Of a stretch of 64,000 bases of DNA, positions 10,860-17,880 are shown one piece after another. Made by a program: the position numbers and the translations under genes. The stretch is from Acidobacteriota bacterium. GTDB taxonomy: Bacteria > Acidobacteriota > Blastocatellia > RBC074. Under the pieces are notes generated by a model. It saw only the letters and a list, made by a program, of their open reading frames with translations. It did not search any database and had not been told where the DNA came from. Where the stretch lies: contig JAFDVI010000015.1 of assembly GCA_018269055.1 (NCBI GenBank), forward strand, positions 126,618-190,617. Direction: 5' to 3'. How positions within the stretch are numbered: the stretch's first letter is position 1; every line of letters begins with the position of its first letter.

Positions 10860-11000
10860 TTATCCCAAAGTATCTATTTGGTTGCTTTGTTCCTGCGGCT
10901 CATCCACCTTTTTGCGGTACAGGCTGGAAACAGCCAGAACCAAAATCAGCAGGCAGAAACTGCTGAACACCATCATTACGATCAGTAAAAGTAATTCCAT
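10860..11000 (-). CDS. 46-residue single-pass membrane microprotein
   Basis: A 46-residue frame starting at ATG (complement of 10998-11000) with a good GGGAGAAGAGG site upstream. The first 27 residues (MELLLLIVMMVFSSFCLLIL and on) form one transmembrane helix. The tail is short, charged and cytosolic-looking (SLYRKKVDEPQEQ...). It is the first gene of the minus-strand run, about 60 bases before the DUF4136 gene. Function unknown; the architecture fits small regulators or anchors of larger membrane proteins. It is supported by the ribosome site and the non-random composition, not by homology. Confidence 0.6.
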   Translation of the reverse strand: MELLLLIVMMVFSSFCLLILVLAVSSLYRKKVDEPQEQSNQIDTLG

Positions 11001-11050
11001 GATTGATTCCTCTTCTCCCTTTCATTGAATCCGTTTCACTACTCTGCCTC

Positions 11051-11231
11051 CGCCGCGCTCGCGGCGACTGAATTTAGCAGTGGGTTTCAACCCACGATGG
11101 ACGTAAGATTTTGCCCCTCGTCGCGTTAGCGACGACTGAGTTCAGGCGTCACTGACGTGACGCGAAGGCTCTCTCACACTCTTACCCGGCGTTGAAACAC
11201 CGGGCTAAAATCAACCGTCGCTAACGCGACG
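11051..11231. repeat. Cluster of short palindromes
   Basis: Perfect or nearly perfect hairpins lie at 11051-11066 (6-bp stem), 11080-11095 (7-bp), 11118-11135 (7-bp, loop GTTA), 11147-11162 (6-bp), 11185-11204 and 11216-11231. The last is the exact reverse complement of 11119-11134, so the cluster contains an inverted pair of the CGTCGCGTTAGCGACG palindrome. This looks like a REP/BIME-style intergenic repeat. It could also terminate or stabilise transcripts. Confidence 0.75.
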
Positions 11232-11313
11232 AAGACGGCTGAGCAGTTACGAATCTATTTAGTTTTCAAACTGATTGGCAGCATCGAGCTATTTGGCATC
11301 GGGGTTGGCTTCT

Positions 11314-11328
11314 GCCAACGCTTTGCCA
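11314..11328 (-). promoter_or_regulatory. Possible sigma-54 promoter facing the minus-strand genes
   Basis: On the minus strand the sequence reads TGGCAAAGCGTTGGC. It has the invariant GG and GC of a -24/-12 promoter at the correct 10-base spacing, and its first 11 bases equal those of the better promoter at 13886-13900. The -12 element has one mismatch to TTGC. A TGCCGA dyad lies about 170 bases upstream. The nearest gene start is 310 bases downstream, so the call is weak. Confidence 0.3.
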
Positions 11329-11495
11329 AAAGCCAGCATTTCGTTTACGACGGTGCAGGAAAGGGCAATCTCAAGACCAAAGGGCCGAGCGTTCTGAAAA
11401 ATCAATCAAACCCATGAAGAGAAACAGGTTACCCAGGTTGGATTGAACGTGACGATGGGAAGTGCCGAAGCTCAAGATGCCCAAATGTCGGCGAA

Positions 11496-11511
11496 TGCCG
11501 AAGTGTCGGCA
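11496..11511. promoter_or_regulatory. Activator-type dyad TGCCGA-N4-TCGGCA (perfect copy)
   Basis: A perfect 6-bp inverted repeat with a 4-bp centre, 136 bases before the adjacent sigma-54 activator start codon. Two further copies follow the activator gene. Extra half-sites are at 11463 and 11488. This spacing and symmetry are what a dimeric Fis-type HTH of a bacterial enhancer-binding protein recognises. Autoregulation of the activator is inferred. Confidence 0.55.
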
Positions 11512-11646
11512 TCAAATCGGCTATCGAAACTGTAACAAGCTTGATGCACGCTGAAAGCGACGGTAGAGTCCGCTCACCTTTCGCTAACATTTTTAGAATT
11601 GCGCTCAATCAGCGGCCAAAACCGCACACGATTCGGAGGAAACGAA

Positions 11647-13740
11647 ATGGATGCCGAATTGCAACCATCCCAAGTTGGCGACCAATTGCGGCGATTAAAC
11701 ATGTTGCTGGACGTTGGCAAAAGCATCGTTGCGCATCGTAATTTGCGTGAATTGATCGGCGTCATTTCCGATTACCTACAACAAGTCATCAACTGCGACG
11801 GAATCTGGGTAACATTGTTAGATGCTGATTCCGGCAAGCTGCGCGTTTTCGCGCTCGACCCGATCTTTCAGGGAAATCCGACGGCCAGCGAAGGCGAATT
11901 GGTGCCGATGGAAGGTACGCCTTCTGAACGTGTGATGAAATCGCAGCAAACCGTCATTGTGTCTCGCCAGATGCTGGAAAATTCAACTTCGGCAGTGGCG
12001 CGAAGCGTTGCCGCCGGAGGCATGCAATCCGGTTGCATTGCGCCGCTCGTTTCTCAGGGGCGCGCAATTGGAACGCTGGCAATGGTCAGCAAAGTGGTCA
12101 ACGCATTTTCTGAAGAAGACGCAGAGCTGTTCACACACATCGCCGGTCAGATTGCCGTCGCTGTGGATAATGCCGTGAACTTCGAACGAGCGCGCGCCGC
12201 CGAAGAACAGGCGCAGCGCCAATCCAAACGGCTGCAACTGCTGCTGGACATTAATAATGCCGTCGTTTCCAACCTGAATTTGCCGGATTTGCTGGCGGCC
12301 ATTTCCGCAGGGCTTCGCCAGGTGCTGTCGCACGATTTTACAGGGATGGCGTTGTATGACGCGGAACTCGGCCAATTGCGTGTGCAAGCATTGGATTACA
12401 CGCGGAACCAGCAATTGTTCGGAACGAAGGATTTGATTCCGCTCAAGGGAACAGGCCCTGGCAAGGCGTTTACTTCGCGCAAGCCGGTGCTGATTCGCAG
12501 CTTTGAAGCAACTGCTTCTTCGACGGAAATAGTGCGGCTGATGGCTTCGGCCGGATTCAAATCCAGTTGCCACGTGCCGCTCATCGCACGCGACAAGGTG
12601 TTGGGCACGCTGGATGTGCTGAGCTTTCGCACGGATGGATTTACTGAAGATGACGCGGAATTACTGATGCAGATCGGGCAGCAAATCGCCATCGCGGTGG
12701 ATAACGCGCTGGTTTATCGAGAAATTGAAGCCATCAAAAACAAACTGGCCGAAGAGAAGCTGTATTTGGAAGAAGAGATTCAGACGGCCTGGAATTTCGA
12801 GCGAATCATCGGTGCAAGCGCTTCGCTTCAACGAATTTTGAAACAGGTCGAAACCGTAGCGCCGACCGATTCCACGGTTCTGATTCGCGGCGAAACTGGA
12901 ACCGGGAAAGAGTTGATTGCTCGCGCCATTCACAACCTCAGCGAGCGGCGCGAACGTTCGTTGGTCAAACTCAACTGCGCGGCGATTCCGACCGGCTTGC
13001 TGGAAAGCGAATTGTTCGGCCACGAAAAAGGCGCGTTCACTGGCGCCATTTCGCAACGCATCGGACGCTTTGAACTGGCGAACAAAGGCACGCTGTTTCT
13101 GGACGAAGTCGGCGACATCCCGCTGGAACTGCAACCCAAACTACTGCGGGTTTTGCAGGAACAGGAATTCGAGCGCCTGGGCAGCACGCGCACACAGCGC
13201 GTGGACGTGCGGCTGGTGGCCGCGACCAATTGCAATCTGGAACAAATGGTCGCTGACAAACAGTATCGCGGCGATTTGTTTTATCGGCTCAATGTGTTTC
13301 CCATCCACCTGCCGCCGTTGCGCGAACGCCGCGAAGACATTCCTTTGCTGGCGCGTTTCTTCGCCCAGAAATTTGCGCAACGCATGCACAAACAACTGGA
13401 AACGATTCCGGCGGAAACCATGGCGGCGCTGACGCAATATCACTGGCCCGGCAACATACGCGAACTGGAAAACGTCATCGAACGCGCCGTCATTCTTTCG
13501 CGCGGACCGGCGCTGGAAGTTCCCTTACATGAAATGAAGCCGGCAAAGAAGCCAACAGACAACGTAGCCAGTTCAGCCAGCGCAACGTTGGCAGACAACG
13601 AACGCGAACACATTCTGCGTGTGCTGAAAGAAACCGGATGGGTCATCAGTGGCCCCAACGGCGCAGCAACGCGGCTCGGCATCAAGCGCACCACGCTGCA
13701 AGCGCGCATGCAAAAGCTTGGCATTTCCCGCCAACGATAG
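11647..13740 (+). CDS. Sigma-54-dependent activator with two GAF sensor domains
   Basis: 697 residues in FhlA/NorR-like order: GAF domain 1 (about 25-170), GAF domain 2 (about 195-355), a short coiled linker, an AAA+ domain (about 385-615) and a Fis-type HTH (about 655-695). Walker A is GETGTGKE (416-423), the sigma-54 contact loop GAFTGA is at 462-467, and Walker B is in GTLFLDEVGDIP. The GAF domains suggest control by a small molecule or gas rather than by phosphorylation. I chose ATG 11647 because GGAGGA lies just upstream; an upstream in-frame ATG at 11599 has none. The likely targets are the operon at 14058 and perhaps its own gene. Confidence 0.93.
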   Translation: MDAELQPSQVGDQLRRLNMLLDVGKSIVAHRNLRELIGVISDYLQQVINCDGIWVTLLDADSGKLRVFALDPIFQGNPTASEGELVPMEGTPSERVMKSQQTVIVSRQMLENSTSAVARSVAAGGMQSGCIAPLVSQGRAIGTLAMVSKVVNAFSEEDAELFTHIAGQIAVAVDNAVNFERARAAEEQAQRQSKRLQLLLDINNAVVSNLNLPDLLAAISAGLRQVLSHDFTGMALYDAELGQLRVQALDYTRNQQLFGTKDLIPLKGTGPGKAFTSRKPVLIRSFEATASSTEIVRLMASAGFKSSCHVPLIARDKVLGTLDVLSFRTDGFTEDDAELLMQIGQQIAIAVDNALVYREIEAIKNKLAEEKLYLEEEIQTAWNFERIIGASASLQRILKQVETVAPTDSTVLIRGETGTGKELIARAIHNLSERRERSLVKLNCAAIPTGLLESELFGHEKGAFTGAISQRIGRFELANKGTLFLDEVGDIPLELQPKLLRVLQEQEFERLGSTRTQRVDVRLVAATNCNLEQMVADKQYRGDLFYRLNVFPIHLPPLRERREDIPLLARFFAQKFAQRMHKQLETIPAETMAALTQYHWPGNIRELENVIERAVILSRGPALEVPLHEMKPAKKPTDNVASSASATLADNEREHILRVLKETGWVISGPNGAATRLGIKRTTLQARMQKLGISRQR

Positions 13741-13774
13741 TGCCGATATTTCGGTAACTGCCGAGATTTCGGCG
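13741..13774. promoter_or_regulatory. Two tandem upstream activator dyads
   Basis: TGCCGA-TATT-TCGGTA (13741-13756) and TGCCGA-GATT-TCGGCG (13759-13774) start 18 bases apart, close to two helical turns. They lie 112-146 bases upstream of the -24/-12 promoter, the normal enhancer range. TCGGCA half-sites follow at 13784 and 13791. They share the half-site of the perfect dyad at 11496, so the same activator probably binds all three. Confidence 0.6.
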
Positions 13775-13885
13775 GCAAACGCGTCGGCACTCGGCATCGG
13801 CGCTCAAACCCTCTCAAATCATTTCGACAACCTAACTTCTTTCCATTCAAAGACTTGATTGGGCTTCACAAGTTGCGTTGCGCTT

Positions 13886-13900
13886 TGGCAAAGCGATTGC
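13886..13900 (+). promoter_or_regulatory. Sigma-54 (-24/-12) promoter for the efflux operon
   Basis: The sequence TGGCAAAGCGATTGC matches the TGGCAC-N5-TTGC consensus at 14 of the 15 aligned positions, counting the five free ones, with GG and GC exactly spaced. Transcription would start near 13912, about 145 bases before the first small gene. A sigma-54 activator gene ends 146 bases upstream and tandem dyads lie between. Together these make a strong positional case, although no start site has been measured. Confidence 0.7.
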
Positions 13901-14057
13901 CCTATTCGGCAAACGTCGAAAGGCAAAAGGCAATCGCGAAAACGCGGCTTGCTGAAGGTCAAACGCAATTTAGATGCGGCGCAGTGAGAACGCATCTGCA
14001 AAGTGAAACGAAGAGCTTTTGACAAAGAAGCTCAATGAAAAGGAGTGGAGGTTATTT

Positions 14058-14216
14058 ATGGCAATCGCGGCTTTTCTTTTCACCATGCTGATTTTCGCTG
14101 GGGGCTGCGCATTTATGTTGGCGCTGGGGATTTCGGACTCGTTTGGCCGGAAATGGGGCGATACCGCTCACGGCATTGCCCCAACCAGGAACGAGAGCCT
14201 GAGGCGCGCCTGGTAA
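14058..14216 (+). CDS. 52-residue single-pass membrane protein
   Basis: From ATG 14058 (good GGAGTGGAGG site upstream) a 52-residue protein has one long hydrophobic helix (residues 2-29, MAIAAFLFTMLIFAGGCAFM and on) and a basic, polar tail ending NESLRRAW. A longer frame from 14019 lacks a ribosome site. It is the first gene after the sigma-54 promoter. Function unknown. It may be an envelope stress or transporter accessory microprotein; this is inference. Confidence 0.65.
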   Translation: MAIAAFLFTMLIFAGGCAFMLALGISDSFGRKWGDTAHGIAPTRNESLRRAW

Positions 14217-14253
14217 CGGCGCATCAACGCAATGAGGTCGCAAGAAACGAAGT

Positions 14254-14652
14254 ATGTATTCACAATCGGACAAATCATTTGCATTTGATCTTTGCATGAG
14301 ATGCCAGGCGGCGATTCACGAACACGACAGGTTTTGTCGCCATTGCGGCGCGGAGCTTAACGAATACACGGAGTTGTTGGCGATTGCCGATTTGCTGAAT
14401 CGCAAAACCGCCAACGACCTGAGAAAAGAATCGTCCCTGTATACAACCGTGCCGTTTGGGCAACTGGACAGCCGCCGACCGGTTTCATCGCCGCTGGCCA
14501 GACGCATTACCACGGAATTGGCGGCAAACGGCAATCGGTTCGCACGGCGAACAACGATGGTTCTGATCACGGTTCCGATCTGGCTGATGATGATTTTGCT
14601 TTCGCCCTTCGATGCGTACGCTGCGGCAAAGCTCATCGCCAAACGGATGTGA
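14254..14652 (+). CDS. Zinc-ribbon protein with a C-terminal membrane helix
   Basis: 132 residues. Two CxxC knuckles (CMRC at 15-18 and CRHC at 28-31) form a short zinc ribbon. The middle is polar and charged, and a hydrophobic segment (VLITVPIWLMMILL, about 102-115) near the C-terminus could anchor it. Proteins of this layout are common and mostly uncharacterised. It lies between the microprotein and the STAS gene within the presumed operon. Its role is unknown. Confidence 0.7.
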   Translation: MYSQSDKSFAFDLCMRCQAAIHEHDRFCRHCGAELNEYTELLAIADLLNRKTANDLRKESSLYTTVPFGQLDSRRPVSSPLARRITTELAANGNRFARRTTMVLITVPIWLMMILLSPFDAYAAAKLIAKRM

Positions 14653-14661
14653 GACGCCGCT

Positions 14662-14931
14662 ATGCTCAGAATCACGATCAACCACGAAGCAACGGCAACA
14701 CGTTTCATCGTCGAAGGAAGCCTGGCAGGAATGCCGGTGGAAGAGTTGAAAACGTGCTGGCTCAGGGTCGCAACCGCAGCCCCTGGCCTGCCCTTGCTGG
14801 TGGATTTATCAGCAATGACCCGAATTGATTCCGAAGGAATCGCCTTGCTCACGGAAATGCATCGCCACGGCGTGCAGTTGGCGGCGGCAGGGTTAATGAC
14901 GCAAGCAATCATAGAGGAGATTACAGGTTGA
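14662..14931 (+). CDS. STAS-domain protein (anti-sigma-factor-antagonist-like)
   Basis: 89 residues that are essentially one STAS domain: two strands, a helix, then the signature DLSAMTRIDSEGIALL, in which the serine of DSEG sits at the position phosphorylated in SpoIIAA/RsbV. Such proteins switch partner proteins (anti-sigma kinases, transporters, lipid carriers such as MlaB). No anti-sigma kinase is next to it. Its place just before an RND system could mean a MlaB-like or regulatory role, which is inference. The stop overlaps an upstream in-frame ATG of the TolC gene. Confidence 0.8.
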   Translation: MLRITINHEATATRFIVEGSLAGMPVEELKTCWLRVATAAPGLPLLVDLSAMTRIDSEGIALLTEMHRHGVQLAAAGLMTQAIIEEITG

Positions 14932-14957
14932 ACCACAACAAACCAGGAGGGAATGTT

Positions 14958-16304
14958 ATGCCGAAACGAATGAGTCAATGGGTTCTGCTGGCGGCTTTGT
15001 TTATCTGCCCGCGCATTGTTTTTGCTCAACAGGCTTCAACCGAAGTGTTGACGTTGGAGCAGGCGATTGAATTGGCGTTGCGCGACAACCGGCAAGTCAA
15101 AATTGCCGCGTTAGAAGTCAACAAATCCGAAGACCGATTGGCTGCGGCGCGCACGCACCGATTGCCGGAATTCAAATTCAGCGCGCTCGGTTCGCAATTG
15201 TTGTCTTCGATTGATTTCAAATTCGATCAGGGCGTGTTTGGGAATTATCCCGGCATCGGGCCGATTCCATCCACCGATACTGTAATCAGCACGCCGCGCC
15301 GTCCGACGTTCGTGATGGTCGGCCAGATCAATCAGCCGATCTCACAGCAATATCGCATCGGCTTGAATTTGAAACAGCTCGACATGGGGCGCCAGCTTGC
15401 CCAGCAAGAAGTCCGCGCGCAGCAACAAACTGTCATCAACGACGTGAAGCAGGCGTATTACGCGATTCTGCAAACGCAAAGCGCGCTGCGCACGACGACG
15501 GAAACGATCAAGCTCTATCGCGAACTGGATCGCGTGACCGGCGATTACATCGTCCAACAGGTGGCGCTGAAATCTGAAGGACTGGAAGTCAAAACCCGGC
15601 TGGCAAAATCCGAATACGAAGCGCAGGAGCTGGACGACCAACTGGCTTCGCAAAAGGAAAAGCTCAATCAATTGATGGGGCGCGACATTCACACGGAATT
15701 TGAAGTTAATCCGGCTCCGGCGTTCAGCCGCTACGAGGTTGATCTGGTTTCGGCTCGCGCCAAAGCAATTGAAAACCGGCCTGAAATTCAGGAAGCGCGG
15801 TTAAAGATCAAACAGGCGCAATACGACAAGAAAATCAAAAAGTCGGAATACATTCCCGATGTCAGTCTGAGCTTCAATTACGTGTCGCCGCAGAACATCA
15901 ACTTTGCGCCGCGACAGATTTCGACCATCGGCATTTCGCTCAGTTGGGAACCCTTCGATTGGGGACGCAAAAAACGCGAGCTTGCCGAAAAGGTACACAT
16001 CATCGAGCAGGCGGAACAGAGCGCCCGCGAAACCGAAAGCGCCGTGCTGATGGAAGTCAACGCCAAATTCCGCAAGCTCAAAGAAACGCATCAACTGCTG
16101 GCCATCGGGCGATTGGCCGAAGAAACCGCGCTGGAACAGGTGCGCGTCGCGTCCAATCGTTACTCGATGCAGGCTGCGCTGTTGAAAGACGTGCTGAACG
16201 CGCAAAACTCGCTGGCTGACGCCAAGCATCAATATCAACAGGCGCTGTTGTCTTTCTGGTCTGCCAGAGCCGATTTTGAAAAAGCGATTGGAGGGGAGCA
16301 ATGA
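14958..16304 (+). CDS. TolC-family outer-membrane efflux protein
   Basis: 448 residues from ATG 14958, chosen for the AGGAGGG site; an in-frame ATG at 14928 overlaps the STAS stop. A signal peptide (about 1-24, ending IVFAQ) is followed by two OEP repeats rich in long amphipathic helices (LEQAIELALRDNRQVKIAALE near the start, LKIKQAQYDKKIKKSEYIPD mid-protein). It forms the trimeric outer-membrane channel for the adaptor and RND pump encoded next. It overlaps the longest possible frame of the adaptor gene by four bases. Confidence 0.92.
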   Translation: MPKRMSQWVLLAALFICPRIVFAQQASTEVLTLEQAIELALRDNRQVKIAALEVNKSEDRLAAARTHRLPEFKFSALGSQLLSSIDFKFDQGVFGNYPGIGPIPSTDTVISTPRRPTFVMVGQINQPISQQYRIGLNLKQLDMGRQLAQQEVRAQQQTVINDVKQAYYAILQTQSALRTTTETIKLYRELDRVTGDYIVQQVALKSEGLEVKTRLAKSEYEAQELDDQLASQKEKLNQLMGRDIHTEFEVNPAPAFSRYEVDLVSARAKAIENRPEIQEARLKIKQAQYDKKIKKSEYIPDVSLSFNYVSPQNINFAPRQISTIGISLSWEPFDWGRKKRELAEKVHIIEQAEQSARETESAVLMEVNAKFRKLKETHQLLAIGRLAEETALEQVRVASNRYSMQAALLKDVLNAQNSLADAKHQYQQALLSFWSARADFEKAIGGEQ

Positions 16305-16311
16305 GGAGATC

Positions 16312-16517
16312 AAAAGGCAAAAATCAAAAGGCAAAAGGCAAAACCGAGGGCAAATTTATAGAGGAGATTCAAATGGAAAATCTGAAAAGAGAGCGACAAG
16401 GAACGGTGAACCGTACCCAAGACGCAAAAAGCAAAGTGGGAGTTAATAGTTTGGACAAATTCCAAAGGCAATCACGATCTTTGATTTTTGCCTTTTGCCT
16501 TTTGCCTTTTGCCTTTG
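16312..16517. repeat. Inverted heptamer array flanking and entering the adaptor gene
   Basis: The left arm (16312-16346) has five 7-bp units: AAAAGGC, AAAAATC, AAAAGGC, AAAAGGC, AAAACCG. The right arm (16483-16517) has the complementary series: GATTTTT, three GCCTTTT, GCCTTTG. The arms are about 136 bases apart. The right arm lies inside the adaptor coding sequence and encodes the hydrophobic core of its signal peptide. Confidence 0.85.
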
Positions 16518-17764
16518 CTTTGACCGGATGTCACGAAAAAACCGCAACCGCAGAACACGCGCCGGTTTCCGTCAAGGTTAAAACGGTGGAGATGAATTCC
16601 GTCAGCAATGGTTTGCGCTATTCGGCGAACATCGAACCGATGAAGCAGGTGGAACTGGCGTTCAAAGTCGGCGGTTACGTCGAAGGACTGATGCAGGCGC
16701 GCGGTGTGGATGGTCGTCTGCGCGATGTGCAGGAAGGCGACGTGGTTGCGAAAGGCGTGGTGCTGGCGCGCGTGCGGCAGAGCGATTTCGCCGTCAAAGT
16801 GAACCAGGCTGAATCGCAAGTCGCCGAAGCGAAGTCAGGGCTGGAATCCGGCCAAGCGCAATTTGCCGAAGCGCAATCGTCCATCACATCCAGCAAAGCA
16901 CAGTTGGCCGAATCCGAAGCCGCGTTTGGAAAAGCGCGACTGGATTTTGAGCGGGCAAAAAATCTATTCGCCAGCCAGAGCATGACCAAAGCGGATTACG
17001 ACGCAGCCAAAACACAATTCGAAGCCGCCGAAGCCAAACGCGACGCCGCGCGGTCGCAAGTTGCCGTTGTCGAAGCCAAAGCGGCTTCCGCGCAGGCGCA
17101 AATCGAAGTGCTGCGCGCCCGAGTCAAAGGTTCGCAAGCTGTGGTTGCCGAAGCCGCGATTCCGCTGCACGACACGGCGCTTCGCGCGCCGATGAACGCC
17201 ATCGTCATTCAAAAGAGCGTGGAAGTTGGTGCATTGGTTTCCGCGGGCAAAACCGGATTCACGGTTGCCGATACCAGTTCTGTCAAAGCCGTTTTTGGCG
17301 TGCCGGATTTGGTCGTCAACAAACTGAAGCTCGGAACCGCATTGACGGTCACCACCGAATCGCTGCCCGAAACCGAATTTCACGGCCAGATCACGCGCGT
17401 CGCTCCGGCGGCCGATCCGAAAAGCCGCGTCTTTGAAATCGAAGTCACGATTCCGAATCCGCAACAGGCGCTCAAAGCCGGAATGATCGCCTCGCTGGAA
17501 ATCGCTCCTGCCGCGCCTGCGCAACCAATGATGGTTGTGCCGGTTTCGGCAATCGTGCGCGCCAAAAATCAGCCCGATCAATATGCCGTTTTTGTGATCG
17601 AAGAAAAAAGCGGCCACGCCATTGCACGTTCCCGCAACGTCAAACTCGGCGAAGCGCTGGGCAACACAATTGTCGTGTTGGAAGGCGTCAATGCAGGTGA
17701 ACGCGTGATCACCACGGGCGCGACACTGACGCTCGACGGCCAACCGGTTCAGATCATTCCGTAA
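16373..17764 (+). CDS. RND efflux periplasmic adaptor (membrane fusion) lipoprotein
   Basis: About 463 residues from ATG 16373 (GAGGAG upstream). ATG 16301 overlapping the TolC stop and TTG 16451 are other options, and the last would give the most normal signal-peptide length. The hydrophobic core LIFAFCLLPFAF runs into the lipobox LTGC, so the protein is lipid-anchored. Then come a barrel-sandwich half, a long Ala/Gln/Glu-rich coiled hairpin (NQAESQVAEAKSGLESGQAQ and following), the second lipoyl half (LRAPMNAIVIQKSVEVGALV), a beta-barrel and a membrane-proximal domain. It bridges the TolC channel and RND pump. The signal peptide is encoded by a 7-bp tandem repeat. Confidence 0.93.
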   Translation: MENLKRERQGTVNRTQDAKSKVGVNSLDKFQRQSRSLIFAFCLLPFAFALTGCHEKTATAEHAPVSVKVKTVEMNSVSNGLRYSANIEPMKQVELAFKVGGYVEGLMQARGVDGRLRDVQEGDVVAKGVVLARVRQSDFAVKVNQAESQVAEAKSGLESGQAQFAEAQSSITSSKAQLAESEAAFGKARLDFERAKNLFASQSMTKADYDAAKTQFEAAEAKRDAARSQVAVVEAKAASAQAQIEVLRARVKGSQAVVAEAAIPLHDTALRAPMNAIVIQKSVEVGALVSAGKTGFTVADTSSVKAVFGVPDLVVNKLKLGTALTVTTESLPETEFHGQITRVAPAADPKSRVFEIEVTIPNPQQALKAGMIASLEIAPAAPAQPMMVVPVSAIVRAKNQPDQYAVFVIEEKSGHAIARSRNVKLGEALGNTIVVLEGVNAGERVITTGATLTLDGQPVQIIP

Positions 17765-17768
17765 CTTG

Positions 17769-17865
17769 AAGATGCTAGATGGCAGATGTTGGATGCCAGG
17801 AAAAGAAGAGTTCTGAACACTCGCTTCTGCTCCCGGCATCTAACATCTGGCATCCAGCACCTCTT
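17769..17865. repeat. Inverted heptamer repeat before the RND permease gene
   Basis: The left arm is four units of the form GATGNNN (GATGCTA, GATGGCA, GATGTTG, GATGCCA). The right arm (about 17838-17862, GGCATCT AACATCT GGCATCC) is its reverse complement at 22 of 25 aligned positions. It fills most of the 116-base spacer. The ribosome site of the next gene (GAGGTG) lies just outside the right arm. Confidence 0.75.
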
Positions 17866-17880
17866 CCGAGGTGAAACCTT

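Larger units (their letters stand above)
11001..11646. other. Palindrome-rich spacer between divergent transcription units
   Basis: No gene is seen in these 646 bases. At least six short hairpins occupy 11051-11231 (listed separately). A short minus-strand open stretch (about 11288-11400, ending EANPDAK) looks like a gene remnant but has no start or recognisable family. TGCCGA/TCGGCA half-sites occur at 11463, 11488, 11496 and 11506. The ribosome site of the activator gene (GGAGGA) is at about 11636-11641. Confidence 0.6.

Noticed and set aside
14928-14957. Earlier start of the TolC gene overlapping the STAS stop
   Set aside because: AGGAGGG lies just before the later ATG, and the signal peptide is well formed from there.
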